Virus record (IMG/VR): IMGVR_UViG_3300033273_000132
Coordinates: 1 to 24,905 of that record
Origin: a virus
Direction: 5' to 3' (one strand)
DNA: 24,905 nucleotides
Under the pieces are notes generated by a model. It was not told the DNA's origin, ran no database searches, and saw only the letters and a program-made list of their open reading frames with translations. A program made the position numbers and the translations under genes. Shown piece by piece: positions 1-6,256 of this stretch. Numbering within the stretch: the first letter of the stretch is position 1; every line of letters starts with the position of its first letter.

Positions 1-1
1 A

Positions 2-151
2 GAGGTCAAATGCCGCGCGTCCGGTTTCAAACAAATTTATGAGTGGCTCGGCGACAACGATGCGCTGGTCATAAAAGCTGACAATAAACGAGAGTTGGTC
101 GTCCTCGACTTGGGCGACTTTTTTGATTTGTTGGCAGGCAAGCATGACTGA
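2..151 (+). CDS. C-terminal fragment of an unknown phage protein
   Basis: An open frame enters from the left edge and ends at TGA 149-151, giving the last 49 residues of a protein whose start lies outside the window. The visible part is mixed in charge, with a short hydrophobic stretch (VVLDLGDFFDLL) near the end, and it shows no motif I recognise. It lies 24 bases upstream of the next start on the same strand, so it probably belongs to the same early operon. No function can be assigned. Confidence 0.6.
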   Translation, partial: EVKCRASGFKQIYEWLGDNDALVIKADNKRELVVLDLGDFFDLLAGKHD

Positions 152-175
152 CCTGCGGGATTCAGGAGGCGCACG

Positions 176-367
176 ATGCCACGCCTTGAGCTGAACCCGA
201 ACAATTATGCGCGCCATGACGAGCGCACTGCGTCCAGAAAATGTCTTCATTGTGGACGTTTTTTTAGAAGCTATCACGCTGGCAACCGCATCTGCCCCAG
301 ATGTGAAAAGCTTGACGATTTCAATCACCGCCGCTCCGGCCTTGATGAGCAAGGGTTTGTGAAATGA
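176..367 (+). CDS. Small zinc-ribbon protein (63 aa)
   Basis: Four cysteines at residues 23, 26, 40 and 43 form a C-x2-C-x13-C-x2-C ribbon that very likely binds one zinc ion. The flanks (GRFFRS and GNRICPRC) resemble a short zinc-finger protein common in phages and prophages of alphaproteobacteria. A strong AGGAGG ribosome binding site sits just upstream of the ATG. The stop overlaps the next start as ATGA at 364-367, indicating coupled translation. Such proteins are usually treated as DNA-binding or protein-binding regulators, but nothing here shows the target. Confidence 0.8.
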   Translation: MPRLELNPNNYARHDERTASRKCLHCGRFFRSYHAGNRICPRCEKLDDFNHRRSGLDEQGFVK

Positions 368-831
368 TTGAGGTCACGCTGGAATATTACGAGGTGGCTC
401 AGGCGGCGCATGTCGGCCAGCTTCGCAACCTGTCTGCCATGAGTCGTGGCTACAAAAGCAAAATGGCTGGCAGTGAGTGGCAGGCGCACATCGAGGGCGC
501 TTGCGGTGAGATCGCAGTCGCAAAAGCTGCTGGCAAGTATTGGGGCGGGAGCATCAACACCTTCAAAGACGGTGGTGACATTGTAAGCACAGGCTGGGAG
601 GTGAGGACACGTTCCAGCCACGATCACGACTTAATCGTCAGAGACAACGACCCCGATGGGCGGGTCTTCATATTGGTGACTGGTCAGTCACCGACGTTTT
701 GCGTTCATGGATGGATCATGTCGGAGGATGCGAAGCGGGAGGAGTGGCGCAAGGATTATGGCGGGCATGGCCCAGCATACTTTGTGCCGAAAGTATCGCT
801 GAGAAATATGGAGGATTTATTTGTCGATTAA
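364..831 (+). CDS. Conserved phage protein with a PD-(D/E)XK-nuclease-like pattern
   Basis: This 155-aa protein carries a helix GACGEIAVAKA (E49), then GGDI (D72), then EVRT (E79, R81), followed by the strand-like segments LIVR and VFILV. The order helix-Glu, Asp, Glu-x-Arg matches the core of PD-(D/E)XK nucleases, except that the usual lysine is arginine. Similar proteins are frequent in phages and generally lack a proven function. The start overlaps the upstream stop (ATGA), and the 3' end overlaps the replication initiator by 11 bases. The role may be DNA processing or a nuclease-like fold without activity; catalysis is not established. Confidence 0.6.
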   Translation: MIEVTLEYYEVAQAAHVGQLRNLSAMSRGYKSKMAGSEWQAHIEGACGEIAVAKAAGKYWGGSINTFKDGGDIVSTGWEVRTRSSHDHDLIVRDNDPDGRVFILVTGQSPTFCVHGWIMSEDAKREEWRKDYGGHGPAYFVPKVSLRNMEDLFVD

Positions 832-1612
832 AGCTATCTCATGGGCGTTCCAGCAACGCCTCGACGACCCGACAGCGAAACTGGTCCTGATCGGGATTGC
901 AGACAAATACAACGAGGATCGCGGCTATGCCTGGCCGTCGGTCGCCGCTCTGGCTGACATGGCTGACTGCACCGAGAGGACAGTGAGCCGCAAGCTGGCC
1001 TTTCTGGAGGAGGCAAAACTGATCGCAACGATCAGGCACCCGACCAAGACAAATCGGTATTTTTTGCCCCATATGACATCCTGTCGTGACGACACCGGTG
1101 TCACCCCCGATAGGACATCAGATGTCAGGTGCTACAGGACATCAGATGTCAGCCGAACTATAATTAACGATAGTGAACAGAAAGACTCCATCAAATTGGC
1201 TTTTGATAGCTTCTGGGAAGCTGTCCCACGCAAGGTCGGCAAGAAGGCAGCCATGACTGCTTTCAAGGCGGCAGTGAAGAGCGTGAAGTCTGAGGTGCTG
1301 ATTGCTGAGATGGAGCGATATGCGAAGAAGGTCAGGTCGGACGGTACAGAGGCGCGGTTCATTGTGCATCCGACCACCTGGTTGCAGCAGGGCCGCTGGG
1401 AGGATGAGCCGGTCGTAGAGGCTAATGCGCACAGGCCTCCACCAGGACACAGGGATTGGCTGCCGGAAAGCAAGGAGGAGTTTGAGCGGGAGATCATGAG
1501 CAATGAGCTGCTGAAGAACCGGACGCTGCAATATGTCCCGCATCTTTGGCACTACGTCTTGCAGAAAGGCTGGATCAATGAGCGACCCAAACAGACAAGG
1601 ACCTTCGGATGA
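821..1612 (+). CDS. Replication initiator, lambda O / HTH_36-like
   Basis: A 263-aa protein with an N-terminal winged helix-turn-helix (about residues 35-75, with PSVAALADMA and ERTVSRKLAFLEE), a polar low-complexity linker (about 85-125), and a C-terminal block containing FWEAVPRKVGKKAA and HPTTWLQQGRWED. That C-terminal block is typical of phage initiators of the O/DnaD-like group, which bind the origin and load the host helicase. The start is TTG 821, chosen because GGAGG at 810-814 lies six bases upstream and homologues begin near this SIKAISWAF motif. The linker-coding DNA contains a phased palindrome cluster (1075-1150), the arrangement seen in lambda O. The 3' end overlaps the next gene. 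Confidence 0.8.
   Translation: MSIKAISWAFQQRLDDPTAKLVLIGIADKYNEDRGYAWPSVAALADMADCTERTVSRKLAFLEEAKLIATIRHPTKTNRYFLPHMTSCRDDTGVTPDRTSDVRCYRTSDVSRTIINDSEQKDSIKLAFDSFWEAVPRKVGKKAAMTAFKAAVKSVKSEVLIAEMERYAKKVRSDGTEARFIVHPTTWLQQGRWEDEPVVEANAHRPPPGHRDWLPESKEEFEREIMSNELLKNRTLQYVPHLWHYVLQKGWINERPKQTRTFG
1075..1174. repeat. Phased palindromic iterons plus AT-rich segment: candidate replication origin
   Basis: Three palindromes are centred near 1096.5 (GACACCGGTGTC, 1091-1102), 1120 (GACATCAGATGTC, 1114-1126) and 1144 (identical, 1138-1150), so they are phased by about 24 bp. The last two lie in 17-bp exact direct repeats (1112-1128 and 1136-1152). Two weaker inverted repeats, GACA/TGTC (1075-1085) and GTCGT/ACGAC (1083-1093), precede them. 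An AT-rich stretch follows (1156-1172), bounded by ACTAT and ATAGT. The cluster lies in the linker region of the initiator gene, as lambda iterons lie in O. The origin function is inferred. Confidence 0.65.
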
Positions 1613-2078
1613 ATTTCTTCAGCACCATACCGTCGAAGAAATCGAGACTTCAAAGGCGGGCAAGAAGAGGACGCGGGTCACCGATCAGCTTTGGATTGAT
1701 TACTATCTCAAGCACGGACATATCGCGCTTCACCAACACCTCACAGCGGAAAGGCTACTGGCTCTCTACAGAGCCGCAGGCCAGTCGCAAAAGGTAACTG
1801 GCAGCCTCGATGCCCTTCCGTCTGGCACGGCCGTGCAGAGCGACCGTAGCGCAGACGCGCTTATGGACTTCTTCAAGTTGAAGTGGCTGATGGGTGCGGA
1901 AATGTTTGGCTGTGTGCAGGATGTCGTGATCTACGACTATTCGGCGCCAGAGTGGGCCAAAAGAAACGGCCGCAACCCGAAGGCTGCGACCGAGATTCTG
2001 CGAATGGCTCTGGATAGCCTAGAGGACGCGTTTAAGCGCCTGCATGATCGTCCCGCTTCGGGACGAAGAAATCCTTGA
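1578..2078 (+). CDS. DUF6456-like phage protein (166 aa)
   Basis: The ATG at 1578 is preferred to the upstream TTG/ATG options because it follows the previous gene's reading region naturally and gives a protein beginning MSDPNRQGPS. The core (about residues 33-75 and 95-155) has a conserved-looking helical pattern: a Leu/His-rich segment, LLALYRAAG, FFKLKWLMG, then a final helix. This resembles the alphaproteobacterial DUF6456 domain found in phages and small regulators. The predicted role is regulatory or nucleic-acid binding, but no catalytic residues are evident. It overlaps the initiator gene by 35 bases, and its 3' end overlaps the convergent reverse-strand gene by 47 bases. Confidence 0.6.
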   Translation: MSDPNRQGPSDEFLQHHTVEEIETSKAGKKRTRVTDQLWIDYYLKHGHIALHQHLTAERLLALYRAAGQSQKVTGSLDALPSGTAVQSDRSADALMDFFKLKWLMGAEMFGCVQDVVIYDYSAPEWAKRNGRNPKAATEILRMALDSLEDAFKRLHDRPASGRRNP

Positions 2079-2325
2079 TGGCTTTCTCCTCGTCCAGCTC
2101 ACGACTGTCCTTGATGATGATGCGAAGGGCTTCATCAAAGCCGCCCGACACACAGCCAGTTTTCCAGTCAGCCGTATTGCCAAGCTCTATGATCACCTCA
2201 TAGCCTCTGCTCTCCACGATGACGAAGCCAAACTCCGGATCGAAGCTTACCTCGCAGTCATCAAACAGAGTGGATGACCAGATGTGAGCGCGGCTGGATT
2301 CAAATTCCACGCAAAGATTCGTCAT
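2032..2325 (-). CDS. Hypothetical protein, last gene of the reverse cassette (97 aa)
   Basis: The reading frame on the minus strand starts at one of two adjacent ATGs (2328 or 2325), preceded by GAGGAGG; 2325 gives the better spacing. The protein (MTNLCVEFES...) has alternating beta-like segments (FGFVIVES, YEVIIELG) and a charged C-terminus, and I do not recognise the family. It overlaps the 59-aa zinc protein upstream by 26 bases and so is probably co-translated from the promoter at 2628-2656. A plus-strand frame of 77 codons lies opposite, but it lacks a comparable ribosome binding site. Confidence 0.6.
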   Translation of the reverse strand: MTNLCVEFESSRAHIWSSTLFDDCEVSFDPEFGFVIVESRGYEVIIELGNTADWKTGCVSGGFDEALRIIIKDSRELDEEKAIKDFFVPKRDDHAGA

Positions 2326-2479
2326 CATTTTCCTCCTCATCCCAGACCTCGCCAGTGCCGTCGCACCGCTCACAGGTCATGAAAACGTCCTCAAAGGGAC
2401 TGTAAGCGCCCGGAGGACCGCCGTAACGCTTCACCTCGTACCAACGCTGGCCGTCGCCATCGCACTCAGGGCAGATCAT
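2300..2479 (-). CDS. Mini DnaJ-type zinc protein with two CxxCxGxG motifs (59 aa)
   Basis: This short reverse-strand frame encodes C3-P-E-C6-D-G-D-G and C36-E-R-C39-D-G-T-G, two exact CxxCxGxG motifs that together can bind one zinc ion as in the cysteine-rich domain of DnaJ. No J domain is present. The ATG overlaps the stop of the upstream membrane-protein gene as ATGA (2479-2476), indicating translational coupling, and its tail is strongly acidic. Similar stand-alone zinc ribbons occur in phages, where the function is unknown. The motifs are seen directly; a chaperone or regulator role is speculation. Confidence 0.7.
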   Translation of the reverse strand: MICPECDGDGQRWYEVKRYGGPPGAYSPFEDVFMTCERCDGTGEVWDEEENDDESLRGI

Positions 2480-2598
2480 TTCCAGAGCAGCGGGTCAGGG
2501 AAGACCAGCACCATGCAGACATAGATCAAAGCCATCAGGCCAAAGAACGCGGCAGTGGCAACAACCTGGCTAAGCCAGAACATCAAAGCTTCTTTCAT
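2476..2598 (-). CDS. Small single-span membrane protein (40 aa)
   Basis: The minus-strand ATG at 2598 follows a near-perfect AGGAGGTAAGC ribosome binding site, which decides the start over longer in-frame options. The peptide has a short amphipathic N-terminus, a hydrophobic segment from about residue 12 to 33 (VVATAAFFG...VLVF) and a C-terminal PDPLLWK. It would sit in the inner membrane with one span. It is the first gene after the reverse promoter and is coupled to the zinc protein by ATGA. It could be a host-modifying accessory protein; lysis seems unlikely this far from other lysis genes, and there is no direct evidence either way. Confidence 0.65.
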   Translation of the reverse strand: MKEALMFWLSQVVATAAFFGLMALIYVCMVLVFPDPLLWK

Positions 2599-2613
2599 GC
2601 TTACCTCCTGTAA

Positions 2614-2673
2614 AAGCATATTTGCGCATATTATGCCCAGAGGTAAATCAGTGCAAGCATATATGAGCATACT
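2614..2673. promoter_or_regulatory. Paired 19-bp operator-like repeats over the reverse promoter
   Basis: AAGCATATTTGCGCATATT (2614-2632) and AAGCATATATGAGCATACT (2655-2673) match at 15 of 19 positions, and each contains two GCATA half-sites ten bases apart. The copies are 41 bp apart, close to four helical turns. One covers the -10 of the reverse promoter and the other touches its -35. This fits binding of a dimeric repressor or activator to both. The regulator itself is not identified in the window. Confidence 0.65.
2628..2656 (-). promoter_or_regulatory. Sigma-70-type promoter of the reverse cassette
   Basis: On the minus strand, TTGCAC (2656-2651) and TAATAT (2633-2628) are separated by exactly 17 bp and closely match the -35 and -10 consensus. 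A transcript would start near 2621, about 15 bases before the strong ribosome binding site of the 40-aa membrane protein. Confidence 0.75.
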
Positions 2674-2721
2674 TGCTAAGCGGGGACGCTTTTGATATTG
2701 TTTATGCAAGAGTGAACAAGT

Positions 2722-2744
2722 GCGCCGGAAAGGGCGCTTTTTTT
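2722..2744 (+). terminator. Rho-independent terminator-like hairpin before the methyltransferase
   Basis: GCGCC (2722-2726) pairs perfectly with GGCGC (2733-2737) across a six-base loop and is followed by seven T residues (2738-2744). The stem is short but GC-only. It sits directly before the likely GTG start of the methyltransferase at 2745 and overlaps the purine-rich AAAGGG (2729-2734), which may be its ribosome binding site. It may act as a terminator or attenuator. Confidence 0.55.
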
Positions 2745-4001
2745 GTGCAAGATATCCAAGTCGAATGGCTCGATGTCACACAGGTCACGCCTTATGCCAG
2801 GAATAGCCGAACGCACAGCGACGAGCAGGTTGCTCAGGTAGCTGCAAGCATCAAAGAGTTTGGCTGGACCAATCCTATATTGCTCGACGAGGCTGGCACG
2901 ATTATCGCCGGTCATGGTCGGCTTATGGCCGCCCAGCGTCTAGGACATGAGCAGGTGCCAACGATTACGCTGGCTCACCTGACGGATGCGCAGAAACGTG
3001 CTTATGTCATCGCCGATAACAAGCTGGCCCTCAACGCAGGCTGGGACGCAGAGATGCTCGCGGTCGAGGTGGAGGAGCTATTGGATCAGGGCTTCGACCT
3101 TGATTTGACAGGCTTTGACGCGCAGGAAATCGACGCGCTGCTTGCCGACGCAAATAAGGTTGCGGAAGGGAATACTGACGAGGACTTGGTTCCAGAGGCG
3201 CCAGAGTTTCCGACCAGTGAGCTTGGCGATGTCTGGATTCTGGGTCGTCACCGTGTCGTTTGTGGTGACTGCACGGATCAAACCGCTGTCGACAAGCTTA
3301 TGCAAGGCCAGCTTGCAGACATGGTTTTCACTGATCCGCCATACAACGTCGATTACTCAGGGCGCGGCGCAAACCAGCTCGGCAAGATCAAAAATGACGC
3401 CATGTCAGATGCCGCTTTTCAGCAGTTCTGCTCAGATGTGTTCGCAAGCTATTTTAGCGTGATGAAGCCATTGGCTTGCATCTATGTTTGCCACCCTGAC
3501 AGCAAAACAGCTCCAAAAATTGCGTTTGAATCTGCTTTTGGGGATGCTTTTGAGAAGAGCAGCACGATAATTTGGGTTAAGCAGTCGGCAGGCATGGGCT
3601 GGCAAGACTATCGCGCGCAACATGAGCCTATCCTTTACGGGTGGAAAAAGGGCAGCGGAAAGCACTTTTTCTGCGGTGACCGAACCAAAACGACAGTGTG
3701 GGAAATTGGCAGAGATGTGCAAAAGGACTATGTGCATCCAACCCAAAAGCCTGTCGCGTTGGTTGAAGAGGCTATAAACAACAGCAGCAAGGGACACGAC
3801 ATCGTCCTGGACTTTTTCGGCGGGTCAGGCAGCACGCTTATAGCGGCTGAAAAGACCGGGCGTAATGCCAGGATCATTGAGCTGGACCAGAAGTATGTCG
3901 ATGTCATCGTAAAGCGGTGGCAGGACTTCACAGGGCAGGACGCAATACACGAAGAGAGTGGTGAGACCTTCAATGGCCTATCCAAGCAAAAAGACGCCTG
4001 A
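2745..4001 (+). CDS. ParB-like domain fused to a DNA N6-adenine/N4-cytosine methyltransferase
   Basis: The frame is open from TTG 2673, but GTG 2745 is preferred: it follows the hairpin and gives MQDIQVEWLDV, where homologous proteins usually start. The 418-aa product has an N-terminal ParB/sulfiredoxin-type domain (about 1-110; PYARNSRTH, GHGR at 56-59), then a beta-class methyltransferase with DPPY at 197-200 (motif IV), HPTQKP and FFGGSGST at 357-364 (motif I, AdoMet binding). The DPPY-before-FxGxG order defines the beta class and usually means N6-adenine methylation. In phages such enzymes commonly protect genome DNA from host restriction or aid packaging. No cognate nuclease is seen nearby. 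It overlaps the terminase small-subunit gene. Confidence 0.85.
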   Translation: MQDIQVEWLDVTQVTPYARNSRTHSDEQVAQVAASIKEFGWTNPILLDEAGTIIAGHGRLMAAQRLGHEQVPTITLAHLTDAQKRAYVIADNKLALNAGWDAEMLAVEVEELLDQGFDLDLTGFDAQEIDALLADANKVAEGNTDEDLVPEAPEFPTSELGDVWILGRHRVVCGDCTDQTAVDKLMQGQLADMVFTDPPYNVDYSGRGANQLGKIKNDAMSDAAFQQFCSDVFASYFSVMKPLACIYVCHPDSKTAPKIAFESAFGDAFEKSSTIIWVKQSAGMGWQDYRAQHEPILYGWKKGSGKHFFCGDRTKTTVWEIGRDVQKDYVHPTQKPVALVEEAINNSSKGHDIVLDFFGGSGSTLIAAEKTGRNARIIELDQKYVDVIVKRWQDFTGQDAIHEESGETFNGLSKQKDA

Positions 4002-4449
4002 GATCGTCGGACGCTTCCTAGAAGCAATCCGAAGCGGACGCAGCGCAGCACAAGCCTGTAAGGCAGAGGGAATGCCGTCAACGCAAACGATCATCAACTG
4101 GACGGAGAACGATCCAGAGTTCGCTGCGGCCTATGAGAAGGCTAAAGAGGAGCGCGGTAACTATTATGGCGAGCTGGTGGCTGAGATCAGCCTGGCAGGC
4201 TTGCAGGGGAAATATAAGGACAGCGCAATGCTGAGGGCCGCTATAGACGGGCTGAAGTGGAGCGCAGCAAGGATGGCGCCAAAAGGCTTTGGCGATCGTA
4301 TGCAGGTCGAACATAGCGCACAGAGCAGCTATGTGGACGCGTTAAAGGCAGTGCAAGGCAATATAAGCGCAGAGAGTGGGGAGGGTAGTAACGCACAACC
4401 TTTATCACTACGCGCGCGCGAAGCTGCCGAGAAGCCGACGATTCAGTAG
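3973..4449 (+). CDS. terS: Terminase small subunit
   Basis: A 158-aa protein starting MAYPSKKTPEIV, with an N-terminal helix-turn-helix (about residues 12-45; AAQACKAEGMPSTQTIINW) followed by helical segments (FAAAYEKAKEERGNYYGEL, DSAMLRAAIDGLKW). This matches small terminase subunits of the Terminase_small_Bac type, which bind the packaging site and load the large subunit. GTG 3958 is an alternative start; ATG 3973 has GGTGAG at suitable spacing. The first part overlaps the methyltransferase 3' end by 29 bases. The C-terminal 45 residues are polar and probably disordered. Position upstream of the large terminase gene supports the call. Confidence 0.8.
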   Translation: MAYPSKKTPEIVGRFLEAIRSGRSAAQACKAEGMPSTQTIINWTENDPEFAAAYEKAKEERGNYYGELVAEISLAGLQGKYKDSAMLRAAIDGLKWSAARMAPKGFGDRMQVEHSAQSSYVDALKAVQGNISAESGEGSNAQPLSLRAREAAEKPTIQ

Positions 4450-4617
4450 GTCTTTAGGTACACACCCTGACGAAACTCTAGGCAAACTGCGGTAGAGCGG
4501 GCGAGGTAACACCGGAAGTCACACCGGATCGTTGCTGCTCGATGCGAAATACCCCCCCCTATAAATCGCGGGCGGGGCAGGTTTTGCTCTACCCCTCCCT
4601 CCGCACCTGGAGTTGTT
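4450..4617. other. Non-coding stretch between terminase genes with inverted and direct repeats
   Basis: No supported gene was seen in this stretch. It contains ACACCGGA twice, 12 bp apart (4509-4516 and 4521-4528), GGTAGAGC (4491-4498) whose exact complement GCTCTACC lies at 4586-4593, and a run of eight C residues (4552-4559) followed by TATAAAT. A long-range stem or a terminase recognition site is possible because TerS often binds near its own gene; this is inference. Confidence 0.45.
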
Positions 4618-4695
4618 ATGATAACCACTTTTCCGATCACGATCGGCGAAGCGATCATCATCGCTTTGCTGCTTGTTTCCATCATCCGGCGCTGA
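4618..4695 (+). CDS. Micro membrane peptide (25 aa)
   Basis: The frame MITTFPITIGEA... encodes 25 residues, of which about 6-22 form one uninterrupted hydrophobic helix, followed by a terminal Arg-Arg. The layout of a single span with a basic tail is that of small phage membrane peptides. CTGGAG lies six bases before the ATG as a plausible ribosome binding site. The extreme hydrophobicity over the whole frame argues against chance, but a 25-codon frame cannot be proved from sequence alone. Possible roles include a lysis accessory or membrane effector. Confidence 0.45.
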   Translation: MITTFPITIGEAIIIALLLVSIIRR

Positions 4696-4734
4696 CCCCC
4701 CCTTCGTTGCTGGGAGACGCAGGGGAGTCCCGCC

Positions 4735-4872
4735 ATGAAAAATTTTCCGGCGAGAGCTGTGCGGACGCCGCGTTTTCGGCCCCGCGTAGTTAAGAGCAAA
4801 AAGGTTTATTGCCGGAAAGGCAGGCGCGCAGTTTCCCAGAGGCGCGCTGGGATTGGGGCGGGCATTGACTGA
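4735..4872 (+). CDS. Small highly basic protein (45 aa)
   Basis: An ATG frame with GGGGAG seven bases upstream encodes 45 residues with about 15 Arg/Lys (RTPRFRPR, KSKKVYCRKGRR), so it would be a strongly basic, nucleic-acid-binding type of peptide. It ends at TGA 4872, inside the beginning of the large terminase frame, in the manner of coupled phage genes. No family is recognised. It may instead be an unselected frame in a GC-rich leader, so confidence is moderate to low. Confidence 0.4.
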   Translation: MKNFPARAVRTPRFRPRVVKSKKVYCRKGRRAVSQRRAGIGAGID

Positions 4873-6256
4873 CCTTAAAGACACGCTTCTGGCGCTTAGG
4901 AACGACCCTGAGCTGTTTGTCCGGCATGTGATAGGTGCTGAGCCGCAAAAGTGGCAGGCAGAGGCTTTGAGGGCGATTGCTGCGGAGGATCGTGTTTGCA
5001 TCCGCTCTGGGCATGGCATTGGCAAGACGGCGTTTCTGAGCTGGCTGATCTTGTGGTGGTTGCTGACGCGGTATCCGACGAAGATCGTGGCGACTGCGAA
5101 CACGGCGCATCAGTTGAACGATGTGTTGTGGACTGAGGTTGACAAGTGGGCGCGCAGGATGAACGAGGGCTTTCGCAAGCAGCTCGACTTCAAGGCCGAC
5201 AAGATCAGTCTGGTTGGCAGCTCTGACAGTTTTTGTGCGTTTCGTACAAGTCGGCGGGAGAACCCGGAGGCGCTTCAGGGCTTCCACTCTGAGAATATGC
5301 TGATCTTGGTTGACGAGGCATCTGGTGTGCCGGATGTGGTTTTCCAGGTGGGTGAAGGCGCGATGTCTACGAAAGGCGCCAAGACGGTCTTGACTGGCAA
5401 CCCTACTCGTGCAGAGGGCTTTTTCTTCGATGCTTTCCATAGCAATCGGGAGCAGTGGCACTGCATGAAGGTGTCCTGCGCGGACTCTGACACGGTTGAC
5501 CCGAAGTTTGTCGAGGACATGGCCGAGAAGTACGGCGAGGAGTCCAACACCTACAGGGTGAGGGTTTCTGGCGAGTTTCCCACGCAATCGGACGACGTTC
5601 TGGTGCCGTTGCATCTGGTAGAGGATGCGGTAAAGCGGGACATTGAGGCAGCGCCCACGACGCCGGTTGTGTGGGGCGTGGATGTGAGCCGTTTTGGCGG
5701 CGACAGATCGGCCCTTGTGAAGCGGCAGGGTCAGGTGGTTCTGGAGAAGGCTAAGACCTGGCAGGGCAAGGACCTGATGGAGCTGGCTGGCATTTTGCTG
5801 ATGGAGTATGAGGCGACGCCGTTTTCGTTGCGGCCTCAAAGCGTATTCATTGATTCGATTGGAGTGGGCGGTGGATTGGCTGACAGGCTTGCGGAGCTGG
5901 GTCTTCCGGCGGTCAGTGTGGCTGTCTCGGAGTCTCCAAGCCTCAAAGACAAATATGTGCGACTCCGTGACGAGCTTTTCTGGAAGGCTCGTGAGTGGTT
6001 TGAGGCGCGTGATTGCAGAGTTCCGAACGACGAGACGCTGATCTCCGAGATCACTTCGATCCGGTACAAGTATCAGTCCAATGGGCGGCTCAAGGTTGAG
6101 AGCAAGGATGAGATGAAGCGGCGGGGCCAGAGAAGCCCTGACGTTGCTGATGCGTTTGTCCTTTCGTTTGCCCATGAGGGTGCGACAGCGATGGGCCAGA
6201 TTTCGAGGTGGAATAACAGCGGCGCGATCAAGCCGCAGACAGGGTGGGTTGTGTGA
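4853..6256 (+). CDS. terL: Terminase large subunit
   Basis: The ATPase-nuclease motor that packages DNA into the prohead. Residues 52-59 (SGHGIGKT) form the Walker A motif and 150-155 (LILVDE) the Walker B with its catalytic glutamate; TGNPTR near 181-186 fits the coupling motif. The C-terminal RNase H-like nuclease begins at GVDVSRFGGDRS (D277, D284), with FIDSIGVGGG further on and DVADAF near the end. At 467 aa it has normal length. The start is uncertain: TTG 4853, or TTG 4865 preceded by GGGG, which would shorten the protein by four residues. It overlaps the next gene by GTGA at 6253-6256. Confidence 0.93.
   Translation: MGRALTDLKDTLLALRNDPELFVRHVIGAEPQKWQAEALRAIAAEDRVCIRSGHGIGKTAFLSWLILWWLLTRYPTKIVATANTAHQLNDVLWTEVDKWARRMNEGFRKQLDFKADKISLVGSSDSFCAFRTSRRENPEALQGFHSENMLILVDEASGVPDVVFQVGEGAMSTKGAKTVLTGNPTRAEGFFFDAFHSNREQWHCMKVSCADSDTVDPKFVEDMAEKYGEESNTYRVRVSGEFPTQSDDVLVPLHLVEDAVKRDIEAAPTTPVVWGVDVSRFGGDRSALVKRQGQVVLEKAKTWQGKDLMELAGILLMEYEATPFSLRPQSVFIDSIGVGGGLADRLAELGLPAVSVAVSESPSLKDKYVRLRDELFWKAREWFEARDCRVPNDETLISEITSIRYKYQSNGRLKVESKDEMKRRGQRSPDVADAFVLSFAHEGATAMGQISRWNNSGAIKPQTGWVV

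Noticed and set aside
2044-2277. A 77-codon plus-strand frame opposite the reverse 97-aa gene
   Set aside because: It looks protein-like, but it has no good ribosome binding site, while the opposite frame has GAGGAGG and is coupled to a promoter-driven operon.
4470-4560. A tRNA-like segment beginning near GGTAGAGC
   Set aside because: GGTAGAGC resembles a tRNA D-arm, but no anticodon stem, T-loop (TTCRA) or acceptor pairing could be made.
4532-4566. Possible promoter TTGCTG ... TATAAA upstream of terL
   Set aside because: The spacer is 22 bp, outside the normal sigma-70 range, so it is not listed as a feature.
4542-4793. An 83-codon plus-strand frame between terS and terL
   Set aside because: It has weak start context and a His/Arg/Ser-rich shadow-like composition, and it conflicts with two better micro-frames in the same region.
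4790-6175. A 461-codon open frame on the minus strand opposite the large terminase gene
   Set aside because: It has no ribosome binding site or recognisable domain, and the composition (Arg/Leu/His-rich) is that of antisense shadows in GC-rich genes; the plus strand has clear TerL motifs.
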